Part shown: positions 1-13,100 of the stretch, piece by piece
Numbering within the stretch: position 1 is the first letter of the stretch
How the letters are laid out: every line of letters starts with the position of its first letter
Origin: Ciona intestinalis
Taxonomy: Eukaryota > Chordata > Ascidiacea > Phlebobranchia > Cionidae
Assembly (NCBI RefSeq): GCF_000224145.3
Contig: NC_020173.2
Coordinates: 965,624-1,029,623, forward strand
Reading direction: 5' to 3'
DNA: 64,000 nt
Notes under the pieces: generated by a model
Told to the model about the DNA's origin: nothing
The model's input: only the letters and a program-made list of their open reading frames with translations
Database searches by the model: none
Translations under genes and position numbers: made by a program

Positions 1-51
1 TACAGTTGCTGAGTTTGTGTAACTGTCAATTTCTTTGTTTCTATATTTCAG

Positions 52-113
52 GGGAAAAAGTTTTGGCCCCTGTGTTGGGTCGTCCGACCATTGGTAAATG
101 CCAACAAATATAA
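52..113 (+). CDS. Possible last exon of an upstream gene (weak)
   Basis: A good acceptor (TATTTCAG, ending at 51) is followed by an open frame of 19 codons that stops at 111-113. The peptide ends APVLGRPTIGKCQQI. I do not recognise it, and the other two frames also run for some distance, so the frame is a guess. It would be the 3' end of a plus-strand gene lying to the left of the window. Confidence 0.2.
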
Positions 114-870
114 ACAACCCTATTAGGCATGCCAACGAGGTGAACTTTACGTTTGGCATTTATCTGATATGGCTTCGCATGTCACTCGCAAATAGCTCTA
201 ACGAAAGTGGCTGTTTCAGCGAACTTAACAGCTGGTATTCGGGACCTACAAACATTGTTATCTATTATTGAAAGTAGTCTTGCCGTAAAACCGCGTGCGC
301 GACAACACACTAGTTACAAAAACACTAGATACAAAAACGTTTTCAAAATCGAAGGCAACTGTGTTTTGTGTTAAGTGACAACGTGTGAATACGGTAGTGG
401 TTTGTGGTAAGTATAGCAACTTCATTCTTTACAAAAAACGGAGTCATAGGATACAAATCAAACCATCACGTAACGCGCACATAGAAATAAACATTTCATT
501 TACAATTTCGCAAATATAAAGTCTTCTATTAAGCCAGTTTAGCACAGCAGAACCTTGTAAAACACTAAAAACTGAAATTAATACATTTGTAAACATACTA
601 GATAGTTTTGTAAACATACCAGATAGTTCTTTATGCTACATTTTTGCAAACATTATCAGTTGCGATTGGAAACACCATAGCGTTCCGCTCTGTTGAGTTG
701 TAGGGTTCCTTTTGTTTTGCTTTTATATTGGTATTTAAAGTAATTGTTCTTGTAAATATTTTAAGGTTTTGTTTTGTGAATTATGAAAAAGCAGCAGTGA
801 TTGTATTCTGTTTCAAAAACTTCCTGGTCGCTGTCGTGTATATACGTCTTTATCGTACAGCCTTAGTATA
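114..870. other. Upstream region of the MARCH5-like gene
   Basis: No open frame of note. The stretch is AT-rich and presumably holds the promoter and 5' UTR of the gene that starts at 871. I see no clear TATA box or repeat. Confidence 0.4.
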
Positions 871-3119
871 ATGGACATTTCAAATTCAGCAACTGAACAA
901 AACGAAGACCAAGTCAATCCAATACCCACTCCACCCGTTCAGAATGTAGCCCCTGATAATCCAGACACGTCGTAAGTTCAACTACTCTGTTAAATACTGT
1001 AGTTTTTAATTAATCTCATTCGTGTTATTCAGAAAAAGCTGTTGGGTCTGTTTTGGTAGCGAGTCAGATGACATTACGGCTGTGTGGATTCGGCCATGCA
1101 GATGCAGGGGTACTACAAAGTGGGTCCATCACAATTGCTTAATGCGCTGGGTTGACGAGAAACAAAAAGGTCATTCATACACTAAAGTTCACTGTCCACA
1201 ATGCAACACAGAGTATGTTATAACATTCCCACCCTTTGGTAAGTTATTTACAATATTGTAACTGTACACTGGATAAATTGTAATTTTCTTACACACGTAC
1301 TGCGTAATGAGTATAACATGTTTATATTTGTTTAGGTAAATTTTGTGGCATAATTCAAACTGTGGACAGAATGATATACAAAGCATCCCCTCTTATTGCA
1401 ACTGGTGTTTTGCTTGGTTCTGTTTACTGGACCGCTGTAACATATGGTGCTATTACTGTTATGCAGGTATTAAAAATTCAAAGCATCTGAAACGTAGGTA
1501 TAGTCTACAATGTAAATTTGTACCAATTTGCTTTTGAGTGGCAGTAGTATGTTACGTCAGGCGCTGCAAAGTGGTTAACGAGTCTGGCTGTAACCCAGAG
1601 GTAATGGGTTGTGTCTTTGGGCAAGACACTTAACGGCAATTGCTCCAACCCAGTGGTCACTAATGGGTTGCCCAAATTATCAGCCATACATAAAAAATTC
1701 CCCTAAAAAGTAATCAATTACAAAGTAAGTTAAGTAACATACTTGGTAACTCGCAAGCTGACACGAGGTGTATGAACAACTACTGTTATAACGACTTGTT
1801 TTCGACCACGTGAGGATAAAGTAAGTTACATTTATTCATTCACTTACTGTCACGTACCAGCAAAAGTACTAGGCTCCTAATCTAAAAACAATGATAAAAA
1901 AGTGTTTTTTAAGGTTTTAGGTCACAAAGAAGGTTTGGACATGATGGAAAGAGCTGATCCACTGTTCCTACTTATTGGGTTGCCAGCCATACCTGTTGGC
2001 TTGGTGTTGGGCAAAATGATACAGTGGGATGAGTATCTACTTCGAGTGTGGAGGCGTCACGCCCACAAGCTTGGTATTCTTAACTACCTCTTCCCAATGT
2101 GAGGCTATGAAGATATAGTAATAGAACTATATAAATAAAAAATCAAATACAAGTGGCTGCATTTAGGTCAAATATTTTGTTCAAAATTATTCACAATGCT
2201 TCTCTATAGTGTATGGATAGTAACTTTTTTTGTTCTATCCTTTGATAATGCTAGTCCAATTTTTCAGGAATACTTATGGAACTGTACGCCCCACTCAACC
2301 ACACGAGGCACCAGCGAGAGAGATAAAGTTCACCAGAGTTTTCTGTGGTGCAATGTTGTTTCCAACAATAGCTACAATCGTGGGTAAACTCGGCTTCAGA
2401 AAAGTGGATGGTAACCTTCAACGAAGCTTTTTGGTAAGTGGAAGTTAGTTTGCTTTTATAAATACTACCAACCATTATAGTAATTTTCAAATGTTTAGAT
2501 TTTGGGCAGGTATTCAATGTTGCTGTTTTATATACAACAGAGCCATAGAAATACCGAGTAGTTCAACCCATTGTTACGTAAAAGGCAAATTGAACGCCAT
2601 CTTGTTTCCAAAATAACACACAGCGGTATAGGGAAAATGCATGTTATTCGGTAATTTGAAAGAAAACTCGGACTTCAAAATAAATTTAAAAGTTGAAAAG
2701 TCTTAAAAACGTGTGTTATTTGTTTTCTGTATCAAAAAATGGAACTAGAAGCGGTTGATTTGTGACCTTTTAGTCATTTAATGCGGCTAAATTTATACAT
2801 TTTTGCAAAAAAATGTTTGGTAAGGTAAATAGAAGCTGTTTTACATCTTCCCATAAAAAGAAATCGCAAATAAAACTTGACAAGTTCGTTTAAATTCATC
2901 TTTTTTGAACACACAAAGGCGGCAGTTGGACTACTCGGTGTTTCCATGACTCTGATATACAACAGGCTAACAGCATTACCTTTTATACTGCAGGGTGGAA
3001 TAGCTTTTGTTGCGATCAAAGGGATCCTGAAGATTTACCTCAAGCAGCAAATATATTCACGTCTTGGCCAACGCAGAATCACAAATTACGAACACACAGA
3101 TAGTGGAACGCCTACTTGA
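871..3119 (+). CDS. MARCHF5: MARCH5-like E3 ubiquitin ligase (RING-CH, multi-pass), six exons
   Basis: Exons 871-971, 1033-1238, 1336-1466, 1914-2098, 2268-2433 and 2919-3119 join in phase (990 nt, 329 residues). Exon 2 encodes a RING-CH finger: CWVC, then CRC, HHNC and CPQC in C4HC3 order. The helical segments that follow fit the four membrane passes of MARCH5: one in exon 3, one in exon 4 (after MERADPLFLLIGLPAIP), and others in exons 5-6. In vertebrates MARCH5 (MITOL) sits in the mitochondrial outer membrane and ubiquitinates fission factors and mitofusins; that role here is inferred. Human MARCH5 is about 278 residues; the extra length is mostly a 34-residue leader before the RING. The 871 ATG is the only one that opens a frame reaching the donor at 972. 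Intron 3 carries a SINE. The gene converges on the ADGRA gene. Confidence 0.93.
1552..1848 (+). repeat. tRNA-derived SINE, near full length (Cics-1-like)
   Basis: Lies in intron 3 of the MARCH5 gene. The 5' part has a tRNA-like A box (AAGTGGTTAACGAGTCTGG) and a decayed B box about 40 bases on. A conserved body follows (GGGCAAGACACTTAACGGCA). The 3' part has the blocks AAGCTGACACGAGGTGTA and GGATAAAGTAAGTTACAT, then an ATTC-rich tail. Copies of the 3' part recur at 5,287 and 47,733. The name is from memory of Ciona repeats. Confidence 0.75.
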
Positions 3120-4139
3120 ACAAATACATGCAGCATACACTGTCTATTGCGCAAATTTTACACTAAGTTTAAAAGTAATTATCACTAGTGCATGGAGTAA
3201 AGTTTTTTTCTTGTTGAATTCAGATTATTTTAATGAAACTGCGCCATCCTGCTTGCTATGCCGCAATTAAATGGTATACTGTGTGTTTTGTTGTTCTGTA
3301 TAATCCTGTTGGTATTTTTCAATATACAAATTTAATCTGTAGGCTATTCTAATCTTCATGGAAGAGGCTGCAGTGTGACACACTATGGGACCTGAGATTC
3401 AGGCCAGAAAGTTTGAACTTTTTTGAACAAAAAGAGGCTCATATTCTGTGATTACCTAAGTTTAAACTTTTTTTAGCAAAAGACTGGCTCATATCCTGTG
3501 GGCTGTGATTACTTAAAGAACAGAACATAATGTTTGTCTTAGGAGATTCAAGAGTTGCTTTGTTAACAATTTGTAGCGCTTGGTGATGTATTTTCAGCAG
3601 AATGGAGGTAGTGGCTTACAACTACAAAAGCGGGTTCGTGAATAAAGGTAAGAACGAATGGAAAAGTGAAAATATCTACAAAATATTGTGATGGTCCAGT
3701 GGTTTGAAACGAGTATTAGATGTCGTAAGCATGATCAGATTACGTTAAGTGATGTTCCTTGGTTAGTAATAATATTTACAGTTTACATAAGATGTTCACA
3801 TTGAACATTTAGAATTAGCAAAGGCAGTAACTGTTTAGTGATTTCTGTACAATGCTTAAAAAAAACAATAAAAAAATGGTAAAATCTGACAAATTGAACT
3901 GCATAAAATGGTAAAAAAGTAAATTTTTAGCACCTGGGATCTTATAGTTCCGATTGAAAAGCTTATGGTAATCGCACTTGCTTTAAAAATGAGCGCAAAG
4001 TTTAAAGTTTGGCGTTTGCATATAACTATGAGGCATGACAATGTATGCGAATTAGCACAATGAGATGCAATAAAAAAATGATGGATTATAATACTTATTG
4101 AAGATGAGACACTCGTTGGTAGAAATGCTGGTTCAAGCA
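3120..4139. other. Convergent intergenic region, 3' UTRs
   Basis: Lies between the stop of the MARCH5-like gene (plus) and the stop of the ADGRA gene (minus). It probably holds both 3' UTRs; AATAAA occurs on the plus strand near 3,641, 3,867 and 4,069. The only coding hint is a possible short plus-strand exon at 3,602-3,647. Confidence 0.45.
3602..3647 (+). CDS. Possible short first exon (weak)
   Basis: The sequence TTTTCAG, an ATG a few bases on, 15 open codons (MEVVAYNYKSGFVNK) and a strong donor GTAAGA form an exon-like unit. No matching downstream plus-strand exon is visible before the antisense ADGRA exon at 4,140. I do not recognise the peptide; it may be chance or a minor isoform. Confidence 0.15.
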
Positions 4140-7100
4140 TTACACGCTTGTTTCGTTTCGCAAAGCAGCGTAAGCCAGGTCTGTGTCTTCTGTAGGAGAA
4201 GTTGTGGCATTTTCATGGCCCACGTTATTGTCATCCATGTCTATAATTTGAAAACCTGGGTTCTGTGGCTCGGTGTTGCTTGGTGCCTGGCAACTTGAAG
4301 ATTTTCTTGATGGAAGGTGCATTGCTCCTGAGAACAAGTCCTGTGCAGTAAGGTAGTTGTGTGCTTTGTCTTGGTGCATGGCCCACCCCGAGCTCCTAGC
4401 TTCAGCAGCTGCTTGGTTAGCTGACATTCTGCTCTTGACACTGACATTATCAGTAACTGGAGGTGCCGTGGCTTCAACCTGAGAAGCTGTGGCTTCAGTA
4501 TGGGAGGCCGCAGCTTTTATCTGAGTCTCATGCCTTGTGGCACGCTGCCTGGCTCGTCTCCTAGAAGCCGGCGGTCTCCTTCTCTTTGCACTTCTGCTGC
4601 TTCCACCAGGTTCCAAGGGCACTGTATTCTGTTGCAGTGATTTTCTTCTGTATGATGACACAAGATTGGGGTCGCCCGTCACCCTTTTACGTTGACCATA
4701 CTTCCCCTGCATACATGTTTCACCCTTCTTCTTATTTGGAGATGAAATAAGCAGCAACCTGTAATTTTGCTCGCCCTCATCTGCAGGCTTTGGCATGGGA
4801 AGTGTAATGATATTATCTAAAAAAAATAATTAAAAGAAATAAATTACCTAGAAGCTTAGGAAATAACCATGATTAAAACAACAGAAGGTTTACTTTTATA
4901 CAAAAAATCTTTCGAAAAGACCAAAACAAAATAATGATTAATACGAACATACTTGTAAAACATCCGTATGTCAAACTACTTTTTAACAAAATCTGTTAAA
5001 TTGTTACGTAAAAATTTTATAATGTACTAAAAACAGCAACAAACCTGTGTTGACTAAATTGTCCAAACCCATCTCATCTTCATTAGCATTGTGGCATTTG
5101 CTCACGTTAGATAGAAGTGGAATCTGTTCCGAACTTTTGTCGATTGACTTCTGTGGTTTGGTGGGAGACTCATCATTGCTTGTGAGCGGATCTTGAGCGT
5201 ATTCACGAAGAACTGTAAGCTTCTTCTGTCTGTTACGTTTCGCATCTAAAGCTTTTCGCATTTTCTGATATCTGAAAAAATAAAGTTGGTTGTCTAAATT
5301 ATCAGCCACAGATAAAAAATACTCACCAACAAAGTAACATACTTGGTAACTTGTAAGCTGGCACGAGGTGTATAAAACAGAACACCCATGTTATAACGAC
5401 TGTCATTTTCCAGCCATGTGAGAATAAAGTAAGTTACATTCAATTATTACCGCCGATAAAAATGTACAACATATCCCTCCCTACCTGTGATACAAAACTT
5501 TGTTGTCAATTTTTGGTTGTGTGTGTTGAAGAACAACAGGTATGGTATGCATGTTGTTGTGACTGTCATCAAAGCTGTGTTCGGTCATGCTCGAATCCAA
5601 CTGGTGTTGCTGCATAAGACAAACATTTTTTTGATAATAAGGATTGAAAAAAAAGAAGAAAAAAACCTAATAAAAAACATATTAAATTAACAAAAAGTAT
5701 TAACTAATTTTTTTTGTAGTTTGAAAGGCAGCGTAGATTTTTCAGATTACCCTTTTTTATATATCCACATACGTTTACACTCCATTATTATATAAATAAA
5801 ACTCAAAGTTTTAACTTACCTGTAAATTGGTCATTTTCACTGGTTTTGAACTGCTTTTATAGTAATGTTGTCCATAACCATGGTAACCCCACTCTTGTGA
5901 AGGGGAGTGGAAAGAATCTCCATGTTGGTGTTCCGTAAGTGTGTAGAAGTTGTTTGGATCAGATGGCTGGTGATAGAGGTGTAGTGATGGTATGAGGAAT
6001 AGAAGAACATATAAAAAGGAAGTAAATATACATAGTCAGCTTCATGTACAAAAATATAGTACCGGGGGAGGGGGGTAAGATGGGACACCTTTAGCACATA
6101 ACATCCAAACATTCTGATAGTGTTCTAAATAAATAGCAATCGCCCATGAGAGTCGTGAGGATACGGTTTTATAATTCTTTGAATATTCTTTGTTTACTAT
6201 CAAATAAGACCTCCCACTATATACAAAATATAGTACTGGGGGGGAGGATTAGATTTTAAACACTATTGACACCTAAATCCTATATTTCTTGATTGTGTTT
6301 TGAACAATAGTGGGCCAAAAAAATCTTACTATATACATAATTTGGGCATACAAGGTCCATTGACTTTCAGTAAAAACGCTCGAAAGGGGGTGAGAATTAG
6401 TTTTAAGGCACAAAATACAGTAATAGAAGATATTGGAGAAATAATTTGATTTCCAATATAAACTTACCAACAGTAATGATGAATTGGAATGTGGGACAAG
6501 CAGACCACTCTCAGTGAGTGTGTTGCTTAATGCTTTCTCCCTGTGAAACTGTGCGCACTTATGTGCACTGCTGGCGCGGGATGTGTCATATGTGCCACCG
6601 GGCAGGGGAGCAGAGCTGTTCCGGCCAAATGGACTGTGACGAGAAGTGAGATTACCACGAGAGCTCTCTCCTCCAGTTGTGAGATGAAGAGCAGTTTCAG
6701 TCGTTGTTGGATCAGTTGCTGAAGCAAGAAAAGTATTTTTGTAAAAATTTTTTTTTTTCAAGGAAAGCTTAAAGAAAATGCTTGTAAACGTATTTTGCCA
6801 AGATTTATAAAGTTTAAAAAAAAGTAAAAAAAATAAAACAAAAAATATGACTCACTAATGATTTTTGAATCTTTTGACACAGACATTTATATATATACAG
6901 TATTTTTTGGGTAAAAAATTGTTCAACTAACCAGCAGTAGTGACGGTGTTCTCTCGTTTCCGATCCGGGATGTTAGTTGCGATGTCATTGTTGATCTGGA
7001 TGTTGCTCTCTGCCTCCAGGACCTTTTTCTTCCTCCTGTTACAAAGGTTCCTCCAGCTCCTCCGGACATCTGATCTCGAAGTAAGATGTTGGATGAGGAG

Positions 7101-10100
7101 GAAGGATGACATGGCGATACACATCATCGCGAAGATGCACGAGAAGATGAGATGAAGATCGATGGATGGAGTCGGCTCTTCTTGCTTGAAAAACTGAAAA
7201 AAAAAAACAATATTTTACTTTTAAAGAGATTAAAAACAAGTAAAAAAGTAATAAAATAATAATTATTAATTATACAGTAGGGTGGGAAAGAAGAAACACC
7301 TTTTAACTCTATTTTCTCATTCCATTTAGTAATAAATAAAAAGGACAGTTAAAGAATTATTAAACTATATCCTCATGACTCCCATAGACCGTTGTTAATT
7401 GTTTGAAACACGATCAGGATATTCAGATAACATTAGCTAATGGTGTCCAATCTTTCCGACCCTACAATACCAAAAGTTGAAAAATTAAAAAGCATGAAAC
7501 CCACCTTGAAATAATTTTGGTTGAACAAAGTTTGTCGGACATGACTTGATATCTTTTGTTCCTGTTAGAAAAAAAAAGAGAACAGTTTTTATAAGTTGCT
7601 TTTGTCAAGGCGCATCTTAAAAACATTGAATTCTTCCATACTATATTAATTATTGGGTTGAATATTGTTAAGGCACATTTTAGCGAATGTTTAAAACATT
7701 ACTATTTATAAACTACTCCTGACATTTGAATAACAAACCTGTATTCTTGGAGCTGCAACCGTCATTGCAGCCGTCACCCACGTTGTTATAAATAAAACAA
7801 GAATAAGCGCGACACCTTGTAATCTTGTCTTCGAACTTTGTTCATTTTCAACCTGAATAGTTGTGTGAGTTAAAAAAAGCAAGAATTTCTGCATCCTCAT
7901 GCTCTCTGTCAAGCCATTTATGCAACTAGCACAAGATATTTGAACACATTTTGAACGATTTGTTTTTTTAAAAAATAACACAAATATTTCAATACTTTTG
8001 ACCCTACTATTAAAAAAAAAACACGTTTTGACCGATTGATTTATTCTGTTGAAACTTACATCCTTAGAGAAAGAGTTGTTAACTGGATTGGAATGTTGAG
8101 TGAATGAAGATTCCATGTATTGTAGAGGTGTGTCTTCCCCTCTGTGTTCAAACAACAATATTTATTTAATAAATAAACATAAAAATGGTTTTAAGCAACA
8201 GCTGTTACCATTTTAATTCATTTATTTTTTGTTATGAAACACGACATAAAACGCTCCTGTGATACAAAGATAATGCATAAAAATGTGTTGCTTCTAGTTC
8301 TGTCTTACCTGCACAAACAACAAGTCAGACATTAAAGTCTGTACACAAGACACAACCGACTTACATAAACTCTTTACTATATTCTCGCTTTCTTCGTTTT
8401 CGTGACTTCCTCTTCATTTCACCACTAGGAGCGCAGTTGAGCGTGGCAAGGATTCGAAGTAAGACGAGGATGCAGAAGATTGCGATGCAAGCAGCTGGTG
8501 CGTAGAACGCATATAAACTTGTCTCCCATGACAACCAACAGCTGGAAATAATAAAGTACAAGCGTTAATCACTGATTAGTAAAATAAAGCACCATTTTTT
8601 AAATTTTAGGACAAAACTTGGTTGCTGAGAAAATGTCTGTAACGTCTTAATTTGCTTCATAATTCGCTCTTGCTTTGTAGCAGCTTGTTTATGTCCCCTA
8701 ATTTTAATTTCTCATGTGTGTGTATTTTATGTGTTATGTGACGTCACAATTACGCCACGTTTGGCTGCTGGTAATCATTTTTTATCTTTCTTTTCCGATC
8801 ACCTCGCAGTCCAAGTGTACTGTTGTATTTATATCTGCCAACATCCATCTTGTTTGAATAGTTACCCCTGAGCGGCCCTGTGTGTGCCTGCTATCTTGTC
8901 CTAAAATTGTTCGGTAGGTGCTATGTTTTTTATATATCGTATTATTTTGTGTGATAGTATGTAAACCGTACGCCCTGTGTGTGTGCGTACTATTTAAGTG
9001 TGTGTGTATCACTTAAGTGCCTGTGTATTATTTATTCGTGTATATATTTTTTAGAAAACCGTGCGTACATACGTACCGTACCGTGCGTACATACGTACCG
9101 TACCGTGCGTACTCGTACAAAATAAATTCGTTTACAACAAATCAACGTACGCGTTTTCGTCAATCTACAACCGTCGTGTGACCTGTCGGGGCGACCTAGG
9201 ACACGCCTCTCATAGACCGTTACAATGTCTGTAACCTTTTAGAAAACCAAAATAATGTGAAGTTTCTATTTCAACTTTCAGAATATAAAAACAATATTTT
9301 TTAAAAACTTATATGACTTTATAAACCCCAAAAGCGAGAGACTCGAGGTTCACAAAAAACGCTACAAATGTTAACGTCTTGATGATATAAAGATATATCG
9401 TTGCTAAGGTTATGCATTCGTTTAAATGATTTTCTACATTTTAGAATATAAATTATAATTTATGATGCAAGACACACCACTGCCTACTTACTATTGACCA
9501 CCGTCACCATTGTAATTTTCAATCTTGGCAGAAGCCGTGATTCCACAAATAATAATCGGGATTCCGCAACCAATCAAGTAAAATCTGGAAAAATATTAAA
9601 AACACGATATTAAAGTGAATATTTAAATATAGTAGAGTGGGGGAAGATGGGACACCTTTTCACTCTATTTTCTCGTCCCATTTTGTAGTAAACTAACAAG
9701 CCCCCAAAATTTTTAAACCGTATCCTCACTACTCCCATAGACCATTTTTAATTGTTTAAAACGCGATTAAGATATTTGGATATAATGTGCTGAAAGTGTT
9801 CTGTCTTTTCTGCACTGCCGTAATAAAATAAGAGGCAAAAAGCCTCTTATTTCTTCGGAATGTCCGTCTGACTATCTTTGCCCCCCCCCCGCCCCCCGCA
9901 TTTTAAACAGCTTGCCAGCTATGAGTTACCTTAACATTGGTTTTGAAGGTTTTGGTTCCAACAATGGTGGTTGTTGAGCAGCCAACATCTCCTTGCATAT
10001 GTTGCCACTAGATAATGTAATCCATAGTAGAACAGATAGTGAGGAGTAGTGAAGTAAGATGCCGGTTACATAACACATCACCTGTGAAAGTAGGTGGGTT

Positions 10101-13100
10101 GTTACTTGTAATGCTTGTGAATTCATGGTGTAAATATGCGCTGATCGTATGCCATATTTCACTTAACTTTAGGAGCGTCTAGCATTTTGAAGAGACATAC
10201 CAATGAACAATGAAAATTGGTATGTATTTATATAGATAGAGATGATTAAATATGTTCTAGAGATACCACCAATGTTTCCCAAAATATATTTCTTATATAT
10301 AAGCTGTTTTGTTCATTAAAACTTTTGTGGTAGCTTTTAAATCACATTTGAGCAATTTCTTCAATTCATAAATTTTGTTTTTTAGTTGTATGCCCCATAA
10401 AGGCTTCAAATTTGTGTGTTTAAACTTTTTTGTCACAGTTTGGCAAGTGGTATATGAGATACGACTGTTGGTATCCACCCCGATAATACTTTAAAGCTTG
10501 TTTGTGAATCTAATTAATATGAATAACACTTTATTATTAAATAAAGGTTATTATGTAATCGTCAACCCTGCCATTTTAGTTTAATTTTGTTTGTAACTTT
10601 TATCTTGACAGTATTTTTGAAAGCAATGGACAAACACGAAGTTAAGTCTAAAAGATATTTTAATAATCTGAAAGCAGATTAATCCGGTTGAAACCAGATT
10701 ACACGCTTTACAATTAAATATTTCCGAACTCATGGCATTTGTACCAAATTTACTCAACAAATATTTGTCTTGTCAGCTCGAACATTCAGAAATGGGAAAA
10801 GCAAACAACAACAGTTCAACTGTAATTGGTTAACATTCCAGGGAAGGTTTTGAATTGGAATAATATGTGCGCGGGTATGGTAATGTCAATATTTGAATGA
10901 CATACAAGAATTTCTTAACCTTACATAATAAGTTTGCTGACTGAACTTTTTAAATGCATAACATAGAATTGGTCAACATGTTTTTCAAACACTTTATTAT
11001 AAATATCCCACTTTTAAGCAGTTTTTTAAATAAAATACAAATTTTTACATACCAAAGCATTAAAAAATCACTTTGATGTGTATTTGGAATAAGAAATATT
11101 TTATAATGGTTAGAAATAATTCAATAATTCAACCGTACCTTTGAACTAATGCTCCAAACACCGACAGTGAACGTAAGGACAGCAACGAGGAGGTGTAACG
11201 TTGTGTTGATGATCATGTGGCGGGCGTCACGCGACAGCAACAAGCTAGAAAAAATTATAAATTTAAAAACAAACAAAAAGTTTTTTTTTTCAACTGTGTC
11301 TGTGTAGTGTGCTATGTATGTGTTACTGGCTTGCATGCAAACATGGCTTCAAATAACAAAAAAAAGCATAAATAATTCAAGAAACACATTAAGCCTTAAG
11401 TGTAAGATAATACACTAAAAATGAAATAAAATAAAAGCGCATACTTTCTGAACACTGCATATGTGATGAGCATGAGTAGTAGAGTAAGTGTAAGCACAGC
11501 AGATCCAGCATACACTGTGGGGTGGGTGAGAGTTGTTTGTCTGCCATTGTTGCCTCCTCTACTGTTAGGATCTTGAATGTTCTGTTGGGTTAAACAATAA
11601 AGGTTGGTAAGGAAGAACAAATAAGAACATGAATCAGATTGTTGTTTATTACTGAGTAGTAAAATACATTTTATGCTATATGGGTATATATGTATACTGC
11701 ATACTACATATAGGGGTATACGGCACACTGATACACTGACATTTTATGCAATAGGAGTAAGGTAGTAGGCTCTAGGCCAGCAGACTTGGAATGTAGGCAT
11801 TAGGTTCGCCTCTTCGGTAGTATTAGGCAACAACACATAAAGTGCTTAATGCTTTGTAGCCTAAAAGTATAAAAAGGCACAAACTGTAATTTTCCTACAA
11901 ATGCAACTACAAAATAATTTTAAGCAATATCGAATTTGTAATTAAATTTAATGTCATGAATTTTAAATTTAAACTGGAGTACTAGACTTTTTATATTTGC
12001 AAAGTAAAGGTTCTTAGCTAACAATTAAAAACTGCCAGTCAGGATATCCACACAAATACAAGGATTAGTATTAAGCAAACACAAACACACGGTTATGAAT
12101 GGTAGGATATTCGAAACTTAATATCATTTTAAAGCGATTTCTTAAGTTAATTCTTTGCTAGAGGCATTTAATTTATATCACAATATATAAAACAAACCTT
12201 ATACTTAGTGCTAAACTGCTTTATTAATGTTTAGCCTGTTAAAATTCTAAGGTAAATTGAAGCCATAGGGTTAAATTTTAAACAAAAATTACATTGTGTG
12301 CTTTGTTGTATTAATTAAATTTAAATTTTCAAAAAAGATTCTTTTATATACATATATATATATATATATCCTATGTACTACAGCAAGGCCTGCCAGGGGT
12401 AGATCTATTACCTAGTACCAAAAAATCAAAGCTGAAAATACTAAAAATAAAGGTGACATGTCACCTAGGCACCTTAATCTGCTGCATAAGCCTATGCTAA
12501 TAATAAATTATATCAGGTCATACCTTCATAATAGCAAACGTAGCAAGAACATCACATTGTATGACGGTTATATTATGTTGTTGCTGATCACGAGTTGTAT
12601 GGTTGAATATACAGTGATGATGAGCTCTGTTCCAACCACTACCATTCCACATAGCAATGTAATGCTCATAATCCAAGTTCAATTGGGAAACTGGAAAAAA
12701 TAGTTATAAATTTTTTTTTTTTTTAAACAAATTTTTAAAAGATATTTGTGGTAAAAAACATTAAAAAGCTCGCTGTGTCGAAATAAAACAAAAGGAAAAA
12801 CAGAAAGGAGTCTAATGGAAAACTGCTTTATTTTTTGGTAAATCAGGAAAATAACTGCATATCAGACATTTTAAAACAGCCAACTAAATTGCATGAATAT
12901 AACAAAACAACACATATCGTCATGTAATAATTCGTACACAGCTTTAGAACTATTCTATTCTAATTACCTGACTCTTGTGTATGGAAGATATATACAGCAG
13001 GTTTGGTGAGATTCACCACATTTCTATTGTTCACATGCACGGAATATATGCTCGACACAAGAACGTGTCGTTCAGGATCAGGTTTTATATTCTTTTTTAA

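Noticed and set aside
1505-1687. Short minus-strand frame (60 codons)
   Set aside because: It is the reverse of the SINE in the MARCH5 intron.
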